Positions 47,205 to 59,846 of a DNA stretch of 64,000 bases are shown piece by piece. The notes under the pieces are model-generated. The model was not told the DNA's origin. It did not search any database and saw nothing but the letters and a program-made list of their open reading frames with translations. Source of the stretch: Tomocerus qinae (lineage: Eukaryota > Arthropoda > Collembola > Entomobryomorpha > Tomoceridae); contig CM034548.1 of the NCBI GenBank assembly GCA_020055645.1, positions 43,454,296-43,518,295 on the forward strand, in the 5' to 3' direction. Every line of letters starts with the position of its first letter. Positions within the stretch are counted from its first letter, which is position 1. The position numbers were made by a program, and so were the translations under genes.

Positions 47205-47455
47205 TTTACTATGGCTTTATCCACGTTTATCTGTTTATATCTGAAATGGGTGCGAGCGTGAGGAAGGCGAAAGTAAATTCCCACGAAAAGTCTCATCTCC
47301 TCTCTAATCAAAGCCCAGACGAACGCAAAATGTGCCACGGTAACTTAAATCAGTACAATGCAACGCAACTGGATAATATTATAACATTAGTTATAGTAAG
47401 AAAGAATGAAAAGCACTCGGGAACTGAAACTGATTTGTTCTTTGGCCAAAAGTAA
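47205..47455 (+). CDS. Candidate last coding exon or small gene, 82 open codons (hypothetical)
   Basis: After an acceptor (TTGCTTTACATTTCAG, AG at 47203-47204) the phase-1 frame stays open for 82 codons to TAA at 47453-47455. An in-frame ATG with near-ideal context (GAAATGG, 47246) would start a 69-residue protein on its own: MGASVRKAKVNSHEKSHLLS, then polar, Asn/Gln/Glu-rich sequence ending TETDLFFGQK. Glycine at position 2 hints at N-myristoylation, but position 6 is Arg, which is unfavourable. AATAAA follows 35 bp after the stop. Composition is hydrophilic and unlike nearby chance frames. No family is recognised. With the 22903 model this is the best coding candidate in the window. Confidence 0.3.
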
Positions 47456-47489
47456 CAAGACGGCCAATTACATTGTAGACATAATGTAC

Positions 47490-47495
47490 AATAAA
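47490..47495 (+). terminator. AATAAA poly(A) signal candidate
   Basis: It stands 35 bp downstream of the stop of the 47205-47455 candidate, a normal distance inside a short 3' untranslated region. Confidence 0.25.
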
Positions 47496-47912
47496 TAGTA
47501 GTATAGTGTATGTGACCGTGGTTGTGGTTTTGATATATTATTGTATTTTGTGTCGTAATAAGTATCCGCATATGTCTTCTGATATATTTACGCAGTAACG
47601 CAATATAGCCGTATATTATAAAATAATACTAGTACGCGTATAATATTATTTTTGTGTATCTGTTGTTGCATGTTGGGAAGAAAAGATGGATTGATCGGAC
47701 CCTTTCCTAGCCTGCTCTGCTTTTCTTGTTTCCTTTGATTTACATGGGGTAGCAAGTTCACTGCTCCATATAAACATATCATAACTATGCTTATGGTTTA
47801 CGGTTATCGTCAAATCTGGAGTTGATATGACTTGAGTGCAACTCTATTAGATTACATCACATCGACTCAATGTTTAGTGGTTACGTTTGCTATTCCTTTG
47901 ATTTACTTTCAG

Positions 47913-47975
47913 TTGGCTTTTCATATTCCTAGGCTTCTCAGCACCCTAGTGGGGCACAAAAGACAATCTAAATGA
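47913..47975 (+). CDS. Possible short terminal exon (very weak)
   Basis: An acceptor (TTTGATTTACTTTCAG, ending 47912) precedes 20 open codons in phase 0 reading LAFHIPRLLSTLVGHKRQSK, then TGA at 47973-47975. There is no poly(A) signal close by. A run this short is common after any acceptor, so it is listed only for completeness. Confidence 0.1.
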   Translation: MAFHIPRLLSTLVGHKRQSK

Positions 47976-48959
47976 AACCAAACCTATGATACTTACAAAA
48001 GACCTACAAGAATAGCTTTAAAGAATCTTCCACACAAAGTCATGGAGACACGCGTGAGAACTATTTTCATGCATTGATTTTCCCTAATGTAATTTTGAAT
48101 GGGGCACTTTTTGTAGTGACTTCCTTTTTTATTATCTATTAGATTGTCATATTTCCATGAGGAGTACAAAAGATTCCAATGAAAATGTTCTCATATTTAA
48201 TTTTTTGTTAGTAAATATGCATATAATATGTGTACAGTTGCTCCTATTTCTAATGAATCATAATCCCATTTGCATTGGGGTATCTTGGTCATTATTAAAC
48301 CAACTTTTTATGCAGGTTGCTAACAAATTTTTATTTAAGTAGCTTATATGAAAAAACATACTACGCATGCTATGTTGCATCCACGTATTAGTACAGTACT
48401 AGTTGTACTATACTCTCCTGTTTAATTAGTATTTATGCATACTCTCCTCTCCGTAAAAATGCGTTCCAATTTATTAGTAAGAACTCTTGCCAAACTTTCA
48501 TGTATTTACATGAGAAGATATTACTTCCTTTACACATTTCACAATCTGCGCGGTAAATATGCATATTATAAGACGATTTCTTTCATCATTAAAGATATTC
48601 GTGAGTTTCCATGTAAGAAAGAATGATTTGGTATTGTTAGTGACAACATACCGGAACTTAAGTGCATGTACATGTGTTAGATTGACTGAGGCACTCAATA
48701 TTGCGTGCAAAAGTGACAGGCTCCATATATACAGCATGCTATGAATGATCAAATTGAATGATTATGATATGCTAATGAGAATAAATGTGACAGCATGCTA
48801 TCTTGATTAAAGATCTGTCCTACTCCCTCCCACCAAGGAGCAAGCGAATCTAAGGAGAAGAAATCGTGTCGGAGGAAAATAGAGAGTTAAAAGCTTGTAT
48901 CCGCTCGTTTAGCCCAATGCGGTTTTAATGGGCATTGCGTAACGCATTGTTATTTGATA

Positions 48960-48978
48960 ATGGCAAATTCAGAGTCAG
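48960..48978 (+). CDS. Possible first coding exon MANSES, donor CAG|GTAAGG (weak)
   Basis: An ATG in good context (ATAATGGCA, 48960-48962) opens MANSES and reaches a consensus donor TCAG|GTAAGG at 48978/48979, phase 1. Upstream lies a GC-richer stretch (48800-48950) with a symmetric bZIP-like TGCGTAACGCA at about 48936-48946 and a CAATGCG...CGCATTG inverted pair. If not spliced, the frame runs on to 49223 (88 codons) without motif. There is no TATA box at a clear position. Confidence 0.14.
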
Positions 48979-49747
48979 GTAAGGAGGGAGCAAGCTACCT
49001 GGGTTTGCAATTACAGAATCGTACACTTTGTACAGTAAGTCATTGCGATTGTCGATTTAGACGGGATAGCCTTGCTTGGCTTAGCTCTGCGGTGGTGCTG
49101 TCATGTCTGGCTTTGCATACATTACCAAAAGTTTGCAAACAAGTCAAGCCGTCTCTCTCGACAAAGTGGCTGGTGAAGTCTATGGAAATTGGCGGGCTCT
49201 GTGTACGAACTTCTCCTCTATAGGCATTACAAGTAACTTCATTGCATTTCACTGTTAATGCACATTTGTCAGCTTTAACTAAACTGTAGCATGGTGTTTG
49301 AATATTTTATACACCGCCAACTCAGTATAGATTTGGCCCAGGTAGAAATTTCGAAGAATCTTGTCTGCCGACTTATTAATATTAAATATTGTTTCTTGGT
49401 AACTTTGCATAGTTTCTATTGCCATTCTGCCTGGTTTCCTATTCGCTTCCTAAGTGGGTAGTCCTAAGTTTCGTTGGGATTATAATAATATTTGCAATAG
49501 TACTACGATGGATCTGATGCATTGACCACAAGTATAACATCGTTAAAAAGTGCCGAGTTCATTTGAAGGAACTACTATCAAAGCAAGCTTGTCAACTTGC
49601 TAACAAAATGAACTATAAAAGTCAGATAAGTACTATGTAAATATATACTACACCGACAGAGAGAATATTGAATGTAGGCGATGATAAAGTATATCAAAGT
49701 TGTATAGGGTACAGAAAGTTTTGTATTTATTCGGTCAAGTTGCGGGT
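48979..49747. other. GC-richer patch then AT-rich DNA
   Basis: To about 49220 the composition is even, and frames are open on both strands (48954-49223 plus, 49040-49252 minus) without motifs. The rest is AT-rich with no feature. Confidence 0.4.
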
Positions 49748-50056
49748 CTACCTAATGTAATAAATATCACATCGATATTGTGGACATGACGTTCTTATAA
49801 TGGCAGGACGGAAAACGTAAGTGCATCTAGCACTGGGCGGCATCACTTGCTCCTTTGAAAGTAATAGACATTGTAGCAGAGGTGGCAATAAATAGAGAGA
49901 CATTACTATTTTTGTAGGTGTGTCTGCCTGCACACAAAGTGTTTCACTGTTTTGTTGTTGAGACTCCATAGATAAATCCTCTCCCTCACGTTCAAATGTG
50001 GAGCAGAACAAACGAAAACCCGAGGTCGGAGCAGCAGCTGGTGGTTGAAAGTTCAT
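49748..50056 (-). CDS. 102-residue ATG-led open frame, hypothetical
   Basis: On the minus strand an ATG at 50056-50054 (T at -3, weak context) opens a frame with a varied first half: MNFQPPAAAPTSGFRLFCST, then an acidic, Gln-rich part (EREGEDLSMESQQQNSETLC). A Leu-rich stretch (YLLPPLLQCLLL) and a Cys/Arg tail follow. Length, ATG start and composition of the first 50 residues are better than average for this window, but no promoter, splice end or family is recognised. Confidence 0.18.
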   Translation of the reverse strand: MNFQPPAAAPTSGFRLFCSTFEREGEDLSMESQQQNSETLCVQADTPTKIVMSLYLLPPLLQCLLLSKEQVMPPSARCTYVFRPAIIRTSCPQYRCDIYYIR

Positions 50057-53000
50057 TCACTCTCATAACCTATGCACAAGATGAGTCATTTCACATCTGA
50101 AAATCAACAAACACACTATGCTCTTAGCCATCATATCAAAACATATTATACCAGTCTATTTAAAACCCAACTAGGACCCCAGAATACTTTAATGAGCTAC
50201 TTTACTTGCGGAAATCCATGCAATCTTGTTTCTGCGTAATACCCACGTGCTTTTATAGGATTAATGGCAAATTATTACGATTTTTGATATGCAAGTAGCT
50301 TATAGTCACTGTCCCCTTTTCCTAATTAACATCATCATGACTTATTATGACTGACGTTATCACGGACTAACATAAAAACAAATGAAAAATTTGATGGGAA
50401 TAAATATGTGCGTGATTAAATTAAGGACTACCATTAGAGCAGGTTGTAATTACGCTAACTAATCATAAAAACAAATATTGGTACAATAACCATTTGATTA
50501 GGACTGGGTGGTACAAATTCCATTCTATAAATAACAGTCTCGCTTCCGAATCCATTTAATTTTCTGTCTTGTACGTGGACTCCCATTGCTCCCAATTATT
50601 ATACATAAAATAGTATATGTTGCAGCCACATGACTCGAGAAAGTACTTTTCATTAAACTTTTCTGTAAAATTTTTTTCCTCGCTGTATGCGATTTGTAAT
50701 CAACTCTAATCGACTAATAAATATGACTAAATGGATAAACAGCATATTAATTGTATTCTCAATTTACTTTTCTCGTCTGTAAGGAATAAGTGCATAAGAA
50801 AGCAAAAGCATACTTCTGAATAATTAAAGTTTTACCAAAATTATATATTTTTAATGTTTTCTATGGAGTCTTAGTATAGAATTTCTTTGTTTTCATTTTT
50901 TAATCTAATGCAATATAAAGTAAGTTGGGTGTAACGTGCCATTATATTCTAAAGCTACCGAGACTACGAAAATAGGCTTCACAAAATTGATATCATGGAA
51001 AAGTCAAGTGAAGCGTGTAAATCAGCTGCTCTTTGTAACGTTTATAACGCCGGATTTATTGCATAAGTACAAAGAACGGTCCTTGTAAAAGCGCTACGTG
51101 GGGACGGGGCTGAGTAGTAAGACAGAGGAACGGAATTTTAGAGGAACCGCAAGTGTGTAATGCAAGTGTGTGCAGCTGCTTTGAATTTGGCATGGTCAAT
51201 TGGCACTAATCACGACCACGAATGTGAGGCAGTCTCATGAGGGTTATATAACATGAAGTAATAGAGTAAAAAGTGTAACACGAACGAGGTACTTTTATCA
51301 TTTGGAATTTCCCTTTCTTCAAAGGATTCCAAGAATGGACAGTTGATATGGCTTTGTGGCATTTGGCGTCTGGTGGCTTAGACCTCCAGAATTATTTACT
51401 CTATAAAATACTCAGCTGCCAATCATTTCGCACGGATGTCTAAGTATTACAGAACTACTACTTAAATAGCACATTCATCACTTAGAGTACAGTTCAAACC
51501 GTGAATATTATGAATTAAGAGTCGTGTCGTGTGCGTTTCTAAGAAATACGTACGCAAGCACTAAAATGTATCACCTACTATAGAATAGCATGCATAGTGG
51601 GATTCATAATAGCACTATGATGATGAAGTACGACTAAAACTAATCAGGATGGCAGTATATTTATTTTTACGTAAACAGTTGGTGTGTTGCAAATTACCCA
51701 GTTCCCTACTATTATTTTTAATTTAACTTTCATGCATGCTTTCACGCAATTACATTAGTTTACGGTAATAGACTGACTAACATTAAACACAATGATGTAG
51801 TCAGGCACGTTCCACTGTTATATAGTGCAAAAAACATTGCATTCGAAAGGGGCATAACATTTCATGTGCTACAGACGCCAGTTCATGTCCAGTCCAGACT
51901 CCAGACAAAAACTTACCCAAATCCACGAATAATGTACCTATCAAGTACAACCGTCATAAAGGATAAGGACCAGACTAATACAATTGGCAATACAAACAAA
52001 GTGTACCTATATAGCTAATATTTATGGGTAAAACTGTGCATGTAAATACACAAAGGATATTATGTCTAACGCAAAAAGGAAACTGGTGAGATGGCAGCTG
52101 TATTTAGCTGAATTGTAACTGGAAATTCCACATTGAATAAGTGTGAGACAGCTCATACCCAAAGCACATTAAGTAAGGTCACAATTTTATAGTCCTATAT
52201 TTCTCATGCAAGCTAGAATTTTGCAGCCAGACATAGCGAGAGCAAGCGTGCCTACATTTAACAGAAACCGTAGGAACAAATATTATTATTCTATATAGAT
52301 ATGGCATTTTAGCATGAAACATTTACAGGTAGGTAGCATTTGTACGCATTGGTACCTACATCTGCACTATATGCAAGCCATGCAATGGCCCTATGTCTGC
52401 ACTTTGTGGACTGCCTCGTAAAAGATCACTTTAAAATCTAATTTACATGCAAGTAGGTCGACAGCGTCTTAAAAATAAATGTATTTGTTTTGCATTGGGG
52501 GCCATTGCCACGCTACATACAAAGTTGAAAAGTTTTACCACTGAGACAGACAATGTCACAATACTCTGCCCCTTCCCTAACTACCCGATATTGCCGCCAC
52601 TTAACCCACTGTCATTGTGGTTGAAATGGAGCCCAGCGAAACAGACCAGTCATATGCACTGTACAGTCATGTCAGACCCACAACCTCTCTTTTTATAATT
52701 GCATTTTAGGAAGCACCAAAAACTTTATCATACAGGATTCTAGGTTTCAGTCTACTGAACTACAGCATCTACAGTAGATTTTACCTACTGGTTGTCATCA
52801 CTTACTGCATAATGCCATCTCAGATATACGTCCCTTTTGAGTTCCATGATTAAATATACTTTGTTTCATATTGATATTCCAATGTCATTGAACGATATTT
52901 AACTTCATGGTGCGTGCTGTAATTGCAACGTAGCGACAGTGCGAACATAGGTAGGTAAATTTATAGAACCGTAGGTAAAGTCCGCCGTAAATGTAGTCCT

Positions 53001-53081
53001 CTCAAATTTACTGGCCGGATAACATCGAGCAGTAATTTTGACAAAGTTTGTACATGCAAAATTGTATATGAATGTATTATA
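50057..53081. other. Non-coding stretch
   Basis: The frame 52447-52698 (ATG, 83 residues) begins MQVGRQRLKNKCICFALGAI and is Pro/Leu-rich later. It has no supporting signals. Otherwise the stretch is AT-rich and featureless. Confidence 0.5.
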
Positions 53082-53119
53082 TATATTATATAATGAATAT
53101 CATTATATTATATAATGAA
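53082..53119. repeat. 16-bp direct repeat with internal hairpin, AT-rich
   Basis: TATATTATATAATGAA-type 16-mers at 53082-53097 and 53104-53119 are identical, 22 bp apart. The spacer forms a 9-bp stem across TATAATGA...TCATTATA. It is an AT-rich tandem, probably arisen by slippage. Confidence 0.7.
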
Positions 53120-56100
53120 ATATGGAGACTCCAACTGCAATCTGAAACAGCACAGAATATCATTTCAGCGGCTGGGGAATTTGACTCAATACGGCACCAC
53201 ATTTAATTTTAACGTTTCGTAAATAAAATAGAGTTGGTCCTATGATTTCATGCAATTTTCATAAGCAATAAATATGCTCATTCCACAAGTTAATATTTTT
53301 CCACTTTGTATCCGGTTTTAAAAGTTAATGAGATTACTGTGCTATAATTTTTTATTAAATGCATTTGTATCAATTACCTATAAGAAAGGACAAATTTACT
53401 AGTTGTTTAGTTACCAATTGAAAGAGTTATGTAAATGATTAAAATTTGGCATATTGCTAATTAATACTCATTGTACTGAATCTCTATTCCTCTTTTAAGT
53501 ATCACATATCTAGCAATTTCTTTACATAGGTATTTATGCAACCATATGATAGGCCAAGTACATAATTCCATAATAATGTAAATGTATACAAGTATTTCTC
53601 GTAATCTAATCATATTATATGTTTGGAGGCTACAATTCCGACGTTGATATGATAGTAGTCCCTATAAGGTGAAAAGCAGTAGACAAAGTAGCGACATGAA
53701 GTTGTGACGGGGCATAAAAAACCAAGTCCAAACTTTCATGCAAGGCAAACGGATGGTTAGACAATGACAGCAAAAGCTTAGATTACAGTGACCAAAGAAA
53801 GGCGACCGGATGTGTCAGTAGCAACTGCCGGCTTCAGTCTGTCCTTGCTCATCCTGTCTCCCAGTATCTTGTCAGACAGACATTCTTTTTTCTCCTCAAA
53901 CACATTAGACACAATAGTATCAAATGGAACAATATCAGACAGTTGACTTACTTTCTTTACTCACATGCTTACTCTTTGTATAAACTTATTCTATAGCCAT
54001 TTATTCTATACACGAAAGTTACATCAAAGTATTTTCTATTTGTATTTCCTATAAATACAATACTACTATTTCTGCATGAATCCCGATAACACTTTTATGC
54101 TATTCGGTCCAACTGAAAATTTTTTAAAATGTGCAAACAAGACACATTTATTGGATACTTTTTGCCTTTTCTACAATTTGGAATTCATTTTTTTGGGTGA
54201 GGAGAGCAGCTTGAAAAGATAACTTATTTTAAAGATGCATTAAAATTTTCAAGGGCGATTCAAACTAAATCCTTTTCTAGAAACGTGATTAATCAGGTAA
54301 TTAACATTGATAATGGTGCATAACGCTAAAGTATTTCTTAATAACTTTTATCACAAAGGAGGTGTAAATAAGCAACTTCAGAAATTCTTTACTGTGTTTA
54401 TTTTACAAACCACAGGAAATTTATTCTTATTACGCACATAAGAAACCAGCTCCATCACAATCTGCTTATTTTACTTGTATCATACATAAATATATTGAAC
54501 GAGAATGCTCGCCTCCAAATGCTAGAATGAACAAACTGTAAAAACATATTATATTTAGGTATAGGATTTTTTAATTCACTTTTCATGTTAATAAAGCATC
54601 TGTATATGAAGTAATTAAAGCAGAGTGACATCTTCTTCTATTTACATCTGTAACTTAGTGAAAAGTGTACAGTAGCTGTATCACTTACCTCCCACATACG
54701 AGCTTTAACATCTATTTTATCTATTTGAACCTATCGGATTACACTCTAACAAAAACTTTAAGATGAGAACTCCTGGCTTTTTTCTAATGTGTATCTAATT
54801 GAACACCTCCTGCAAAGTTTTCTTTTTGTAATGTATATTGTGTTATATTTCACTCCAGTTAGATTTGCTATCTACAGATACTAAAGTTATCTAACAACTC
54901 ATCTTATTTTAACAAATTATCTTACATGACTGTCCATATTATTTATACAATACTTTGGGATCAAATAATGTTTTAGCATAGATTTATTTGTCACGAGTGC
55001 CTACAAACAGATTTCATTAATTAAATTGTGTAAATTTCTCTACAAAGCATGGTAAAAATATTTGGATGGCCAACTAATGTTAAGACAACATGAGAAGATA
55101 TTTTCCCCATTGTTAGCAGCATAAGAGATAAATAGTAAAAGGTTTCAATCTCATAGCCTTGTTGTCTACTATAATAAGAGGCATCAACTCCTTTAAGATT
55201 TAATCAGTTAATAATTTAGAACAGATTTTAAGCAACTGTTCTTGTTACAACCTCCCACATAACAATATCCAAGAGAAGTCTTCAGAAGTCAAGTGGCTCG
55301 TGCCAGTCAACGAGCTTAACTGTTCATGATATCGGCTGGTTTGGTAACTGCATTTATTTTATGTTTTACTTTTATGTTTACTTTATTGCACTTCTTCTAC
55401 GATCTGCAGCTGTTACATTGCCTTTCTTTCTTCATTTTACTTTTTGCTATATTATTGCTTGACACACTGAGTAATGAAAGACGTCTGTAGATCTCTTCAT
55501 CTGCTTTACATGACATACATACGCTAGATACATTTCCATACATCGCATCACCATCATCATCTGCCAATAATTTTACTACATTTATTATCTCCTAAATACT
55601 CAAAGTGAAATGTTAGCTGATGTCTTGATTCAATCCTTATTAACGGCTATATAATAACTGGAAATCCAGATATCAAAATAAGTTTTTATCACCCACACAT
55701 CTCCTACTTACTAAAGTTTGGAATCTCACAAAACGTTTCCAGAATTATAATTGTTTTCAAGTTAAAATAAAATTAGAACAATATTTCCGAGACTATTTTA
55801 TTATTATTTATAAATAGCAGAATTAATGAGAGAATTATAATATAGGTAAAATTCAAAATTAGTAGCGACAATGTTATATACCTTAAGAAGTCTATGATGA
55901 GATGTTTAATTTACTAAACTATTATGATATAGAATATTGTATTACATTTCCGCTAGATTAAGCCACATAAGCAACCTTTACCAACATTTTAGATTTCTTT
56001 GTGAAGCAATTTTAATGACAAACGATAATTCAAGATTATTTTTGCTGTGAATTTTCTTGACATTTGTAACCTGTTTATGGAGACAAGTATTTTGCAAATT

Positions 56101-59100
56101 GGTAAACCACGAAGATATTAAACTTCATTTAAAGGAATCATAATTTTGCTAGTAACATTTCTTGTTTCACAAACATTATACAAATCTCACTGGCTACATA
56201 GGAGCATCTGTTTGTCTTACACTCGTAAGAGATTTGATAGTATAATTGTACAAGACTTTACAGCTCTATATTTACAAAGTAACACATGTGTGTCAACTGT
56301 TAATAAACGCCACGTCAATTGCTTATATCGTTATCTTTTAAAGCATATCGTCTCATCTCATCTCAACATTGCTTATTTGATAAATGAAATGATAAACAAT
56401 TCAAATGTTTGAATGTATTTAAAAAGTTTACTGTGTGAGTGTAATTAAACATTGTAGCAAATATGTAGATTGAGGAAATGGATGCCTGTTTTACTTAATT
56501 GAGGTAGACTGAAAAATTAGTATTGTAATGAAATCAACAGTAGCATTGATAATGAATAATAGATGAGTATAACCGATGTTAATATATAATTATATAGAAG
56601 CTGGCATTACTCTTCATTATAGGTAACGTTATTTTCGAATCAATCATGTTCGTATGTGTACCGTGTATCTTGCAATGTTGCATGTAATGGAAAATGAAAA
56701 TAGCCTTTAGGTATCATACAATTTACGACGCTCCATTTTGCATGTTCATGGCACTTTTGTTATATAGCTATAACAGTACCGAAGTCAATTTGAAATACGA
56801 ACCCTGGACACACAATATTATTAAGTTTTGGAACAAAAAACTAGTTAGCTTTGCAGCTGTTCCCATCAGAAAGATAGTTTTTTTATCACTTTTCTCTCGC
56901 AGTAAAATCAGATTCGGAGTGGAAACCAAACACAACGCAGGCAGCTTTAGTTAAAGATACACAATGTACACTTTACACCTTTCTTCAGTGCTCTATTTTG
57001 TCCTCATCCTTTGTATCTGTCTGTACTAACTACTATAAAGGAAGCCACAGAAGAACAAACTAAATACATTTATTAACTTACATGTCTAAATACACACTTA
57101 AGGGCATAGCAGTAAGGATAGTGTAGGATAGGATAACTATATAAAGTTATAAAACCAATATACTAATTTCATGTTCCTGATCACCCCCGAACTTTTATAT
57201 ATTTGGCTTTTGGCAGCTGAATGCAATTATTAATAATCTATAGTTACTTTAAACGTTCATTTCATTCAAAATTTAACATTTTTCATTTTATAGTAGTTAA
57301 TTAGTGCACTAATGGGATCGATGGGCAGATGCTAAGACAGGGTAGCAATGGTATATGTTAGGTAACTAACTATAGAAGGATTACTGTCAAAAGTGTAGAT
57401 TACTAGTCAATTTTGTTAAGTATTGATGCTTGGTTTCCATCATCTCCATCACTGAAGTTAATAATTATTGAATGGCTATAATACTCTCTATTTTCGTTGT
57501 CTAAACTGTGAGTATGTACTTCGATTCTTTTCCAAATTTGTTTTAACTTTGAGTTTGTTTAACAAAAATGTCAAAAAAAGTTAAACTCCTATGACCTTCA
57601 AAAAATAATGAATCATTTAAGCGATAAGCTAAAGAAAAAGTATTTAATTACTACGTTGTCATGTTTACAAATACGAGTGATTAGCTGTGGATGATTTCGA
57701 ATATCTGTTATCTCACTTGTAAATATATGTTTTTGTATATCTTGTGGCATAAAGGAGTGACAGAATTGCTGGGAGATTTAGTTAACGAACAGCGGTTTAT
57801 CTTCTGCTTTATATACAGTCATCGCAATACACTTTTCTCCTTTTTTCCATTGTCATCTGCTGTGAGTGAGAAAAAAGTTGTCGGGAGTGAGAAACTGTTA
57901 CCATGTTACAAACATGTATAGGAGGTAATATTGTGAAGAGCAGAAAAGAATCAACGGCTGTAAGTCGACTTGCCGGTCCAAACGCATCTCAACATCTCAA
58001 GATAGACTAACATGGCTCACTTCTTGTCTTCTCCGATTAAATTACATGGACAGATGGGCCACACTCCTCCATAAACGAGCGATAAATACCAAACTGCAAT
58101 GTGTAACAGTTACAATGTACCTACTCTATCTATCTCATACTACACTCACACAGGACGCATCCTTTTCCCTTTCAGTCGGCACTGCCTCAACCTATTCATT
58201 CTTATTTTGTTTTTACTCGTCATTGAACTTATGCTAGTCAAAATTAGAGCACGAGAGCAACCGCCACCACTATGAAATACTATGAATCACATTTCATACC
58301 ATCCTGTCTACCATATCTCGTCTGTAAATACAATGGAGAGAATGATAAAATCTACTGATAGATATTTTAACAATTAGAAATAACCCATGAAAAAAGCGAA
58401 GTGGCATTAAAACTTTAAAAAGTGACTAGATGTATAATAGTAGTAGAATGCATAATAGCATCTTGGAACAGTAACGACCACAATTTTCGAAAGGAGCTGA
58501 AAATAACATCAATTTGTGGACAGAAGTGATTTCTTTAAATAAACACTTCAAAGAAATGTTATTTCACGTTAAACTGTCTGCAATAGAACAAATACGTGTC
58601 TAAACTGCTATCACTGCTTTCTGCGGAGTCCTATAATTATTTTTCTTTCATAATGAGAATGTATGCGATGAGTAATCATTAATTAGTAAACAAACTTAGT
58701 AAGCCTTGCATCATGTTGCCTTGTCTATCCATTTTCTGACTATGAACTGAATTCCAATGTAATGGTAGAGATGCGGAGGAGAGTTTTAGTGACGAGGACT
58801 GTGTATATACATTATAATGCACAAAGAGGTCTTAAATATAATATCCGTACGAATGCCCTCCTAGATAAACATATTCTGATCTCCGACACATTGCTGAATG
58901 ATGTGAGCATTGCATTAATATGAAAGTGGTGCTTTGTGCTGCACAAAAATGGAGGAACTACGGAAATCAGTTGGGGACGTGAGAGTTGATTTGGCTTGCA
59001 CGATACATTCAGGAGTTTTGTCATGTTCCTCTCAAAATGTCTTGGGAAATTGCTGAAGTCTAGTGATGTGATGACGAAAATTTCTTTATTCTTACTCCGA

Positions 59101-59483
59101 TCCGATGTTTCCATCCTAGATGCTAATGCGGGGGCAGCATAGCCAGTGCTACAGAAAAGTTATTCATGTCGATTCATATTGCTATCCGAGAGGGTGGCGC
59201 CAGTTCCTTCTTATTGTCACACTTAATACATAGGTGCACTACAATAAGAGGGGATTTTTCCCTGCCCTTCGTTTTGCATCACTTTAGACACAGCATTTCT
59301 AAAATATAAAGTATAAGAGAAGATATGTACATATATTTTAGCTCTATATAGTATAAAGTTAGAACTCTATTAGATGATCAAAATGTTTTGAAATTGTTAG
59401 TTAACAAGCAATTTTTCCAAATTGAAATGAGCACACAATAAATTACTTCTTGGACTACATGAAATCTACACGATGATGGATGA
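53120..59483. other. 6.3 kb gene-free AT-rich stretch
   Basis: No gene or repeat family was recognised. A minus-strand ATG (54711-54709) leads through MLKLVCG into a strong donor GAG|GTAAGT at 54689, another isolated start-plus-donor pair like those at 4438 and 6915. The frames at 56146-56412, 56694-56954, 57691-57921, 58046-58237 and 58812-59114 have no motif and typical AT-rich residue make-up. A TATAAAG occurs at about 59352 upstream of the next frame. Confidence 0.5.
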
Positions 59484-59846
59484 ATGAACAGAGAACAAAC
59501 ACAATCAAGTAAATATCTTGCTTTCGCTATTTCATTCCTGTTTTCACTTATCATAGTAGTAGCAGTATCATCTATGGATGTTCAGACGGGGAGGAAGGGA
59601 AAGTTTTTGAACTTAGGACGAGCATCTGTAATACGAGCTGTATTACATCAGTATCTCATTTCATTGGAAAGTTCTGCCAAGATTTTTGATATCATGGTAC
59701 TTACTATGAACAATCGTAACAAGCGAGATATTAGCACGACTATAATAAAATTACTTGCGAAGCATGAAGTGATGTACTTTACTCTATATTTTTTATTTTC
59801 ATCTGATTTCTTTCAGTATACGGATATTATTTACGACACGAGATAG
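59484..59846 (+). CDS. 120-residue ORF with signal-like N terminus, hypothetical
   Basis: The ATG-led frame begins MNREQTQSSK and continues with a hydrophobic segment at about residues 11-30 (YLAFAISFLFSLIIVVAVSS), like a signal peptide or membrane anchor. A basic part (QTGRKGKFLNLGRAS) and a KR pair at residues 80-81 follow. This could be a secreted peptide precursor, but no known neuropeptide core was recognised. The last 25 residues are Phe/Tyr-rich like random DNA. A TATAAAG at about 59352 has several ATGs between it and this start, which weakens the model. One frame of this length is about what chance predicts in 64 kb. Confidence 0.17.
   Translation: MNREQTQSSKYLAFAISFLFSLIIVVAVSSMDVQTGRKGKFLNLGRASVIRAVLHQYLISLESSAKIFDIMVLTMNNRNKRDISTTIIKLLAKHEVMYFTLYFLFSSDFFQYTDIIYDTR

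Noticed and set aside
55451-55475. TTATTGCTTGA, matching the start of the conserved miR-137
   Set aside because: The match stops after 11 bases and the flanks do not fold into a hairpin with it. A similar word also occurs near 38083.
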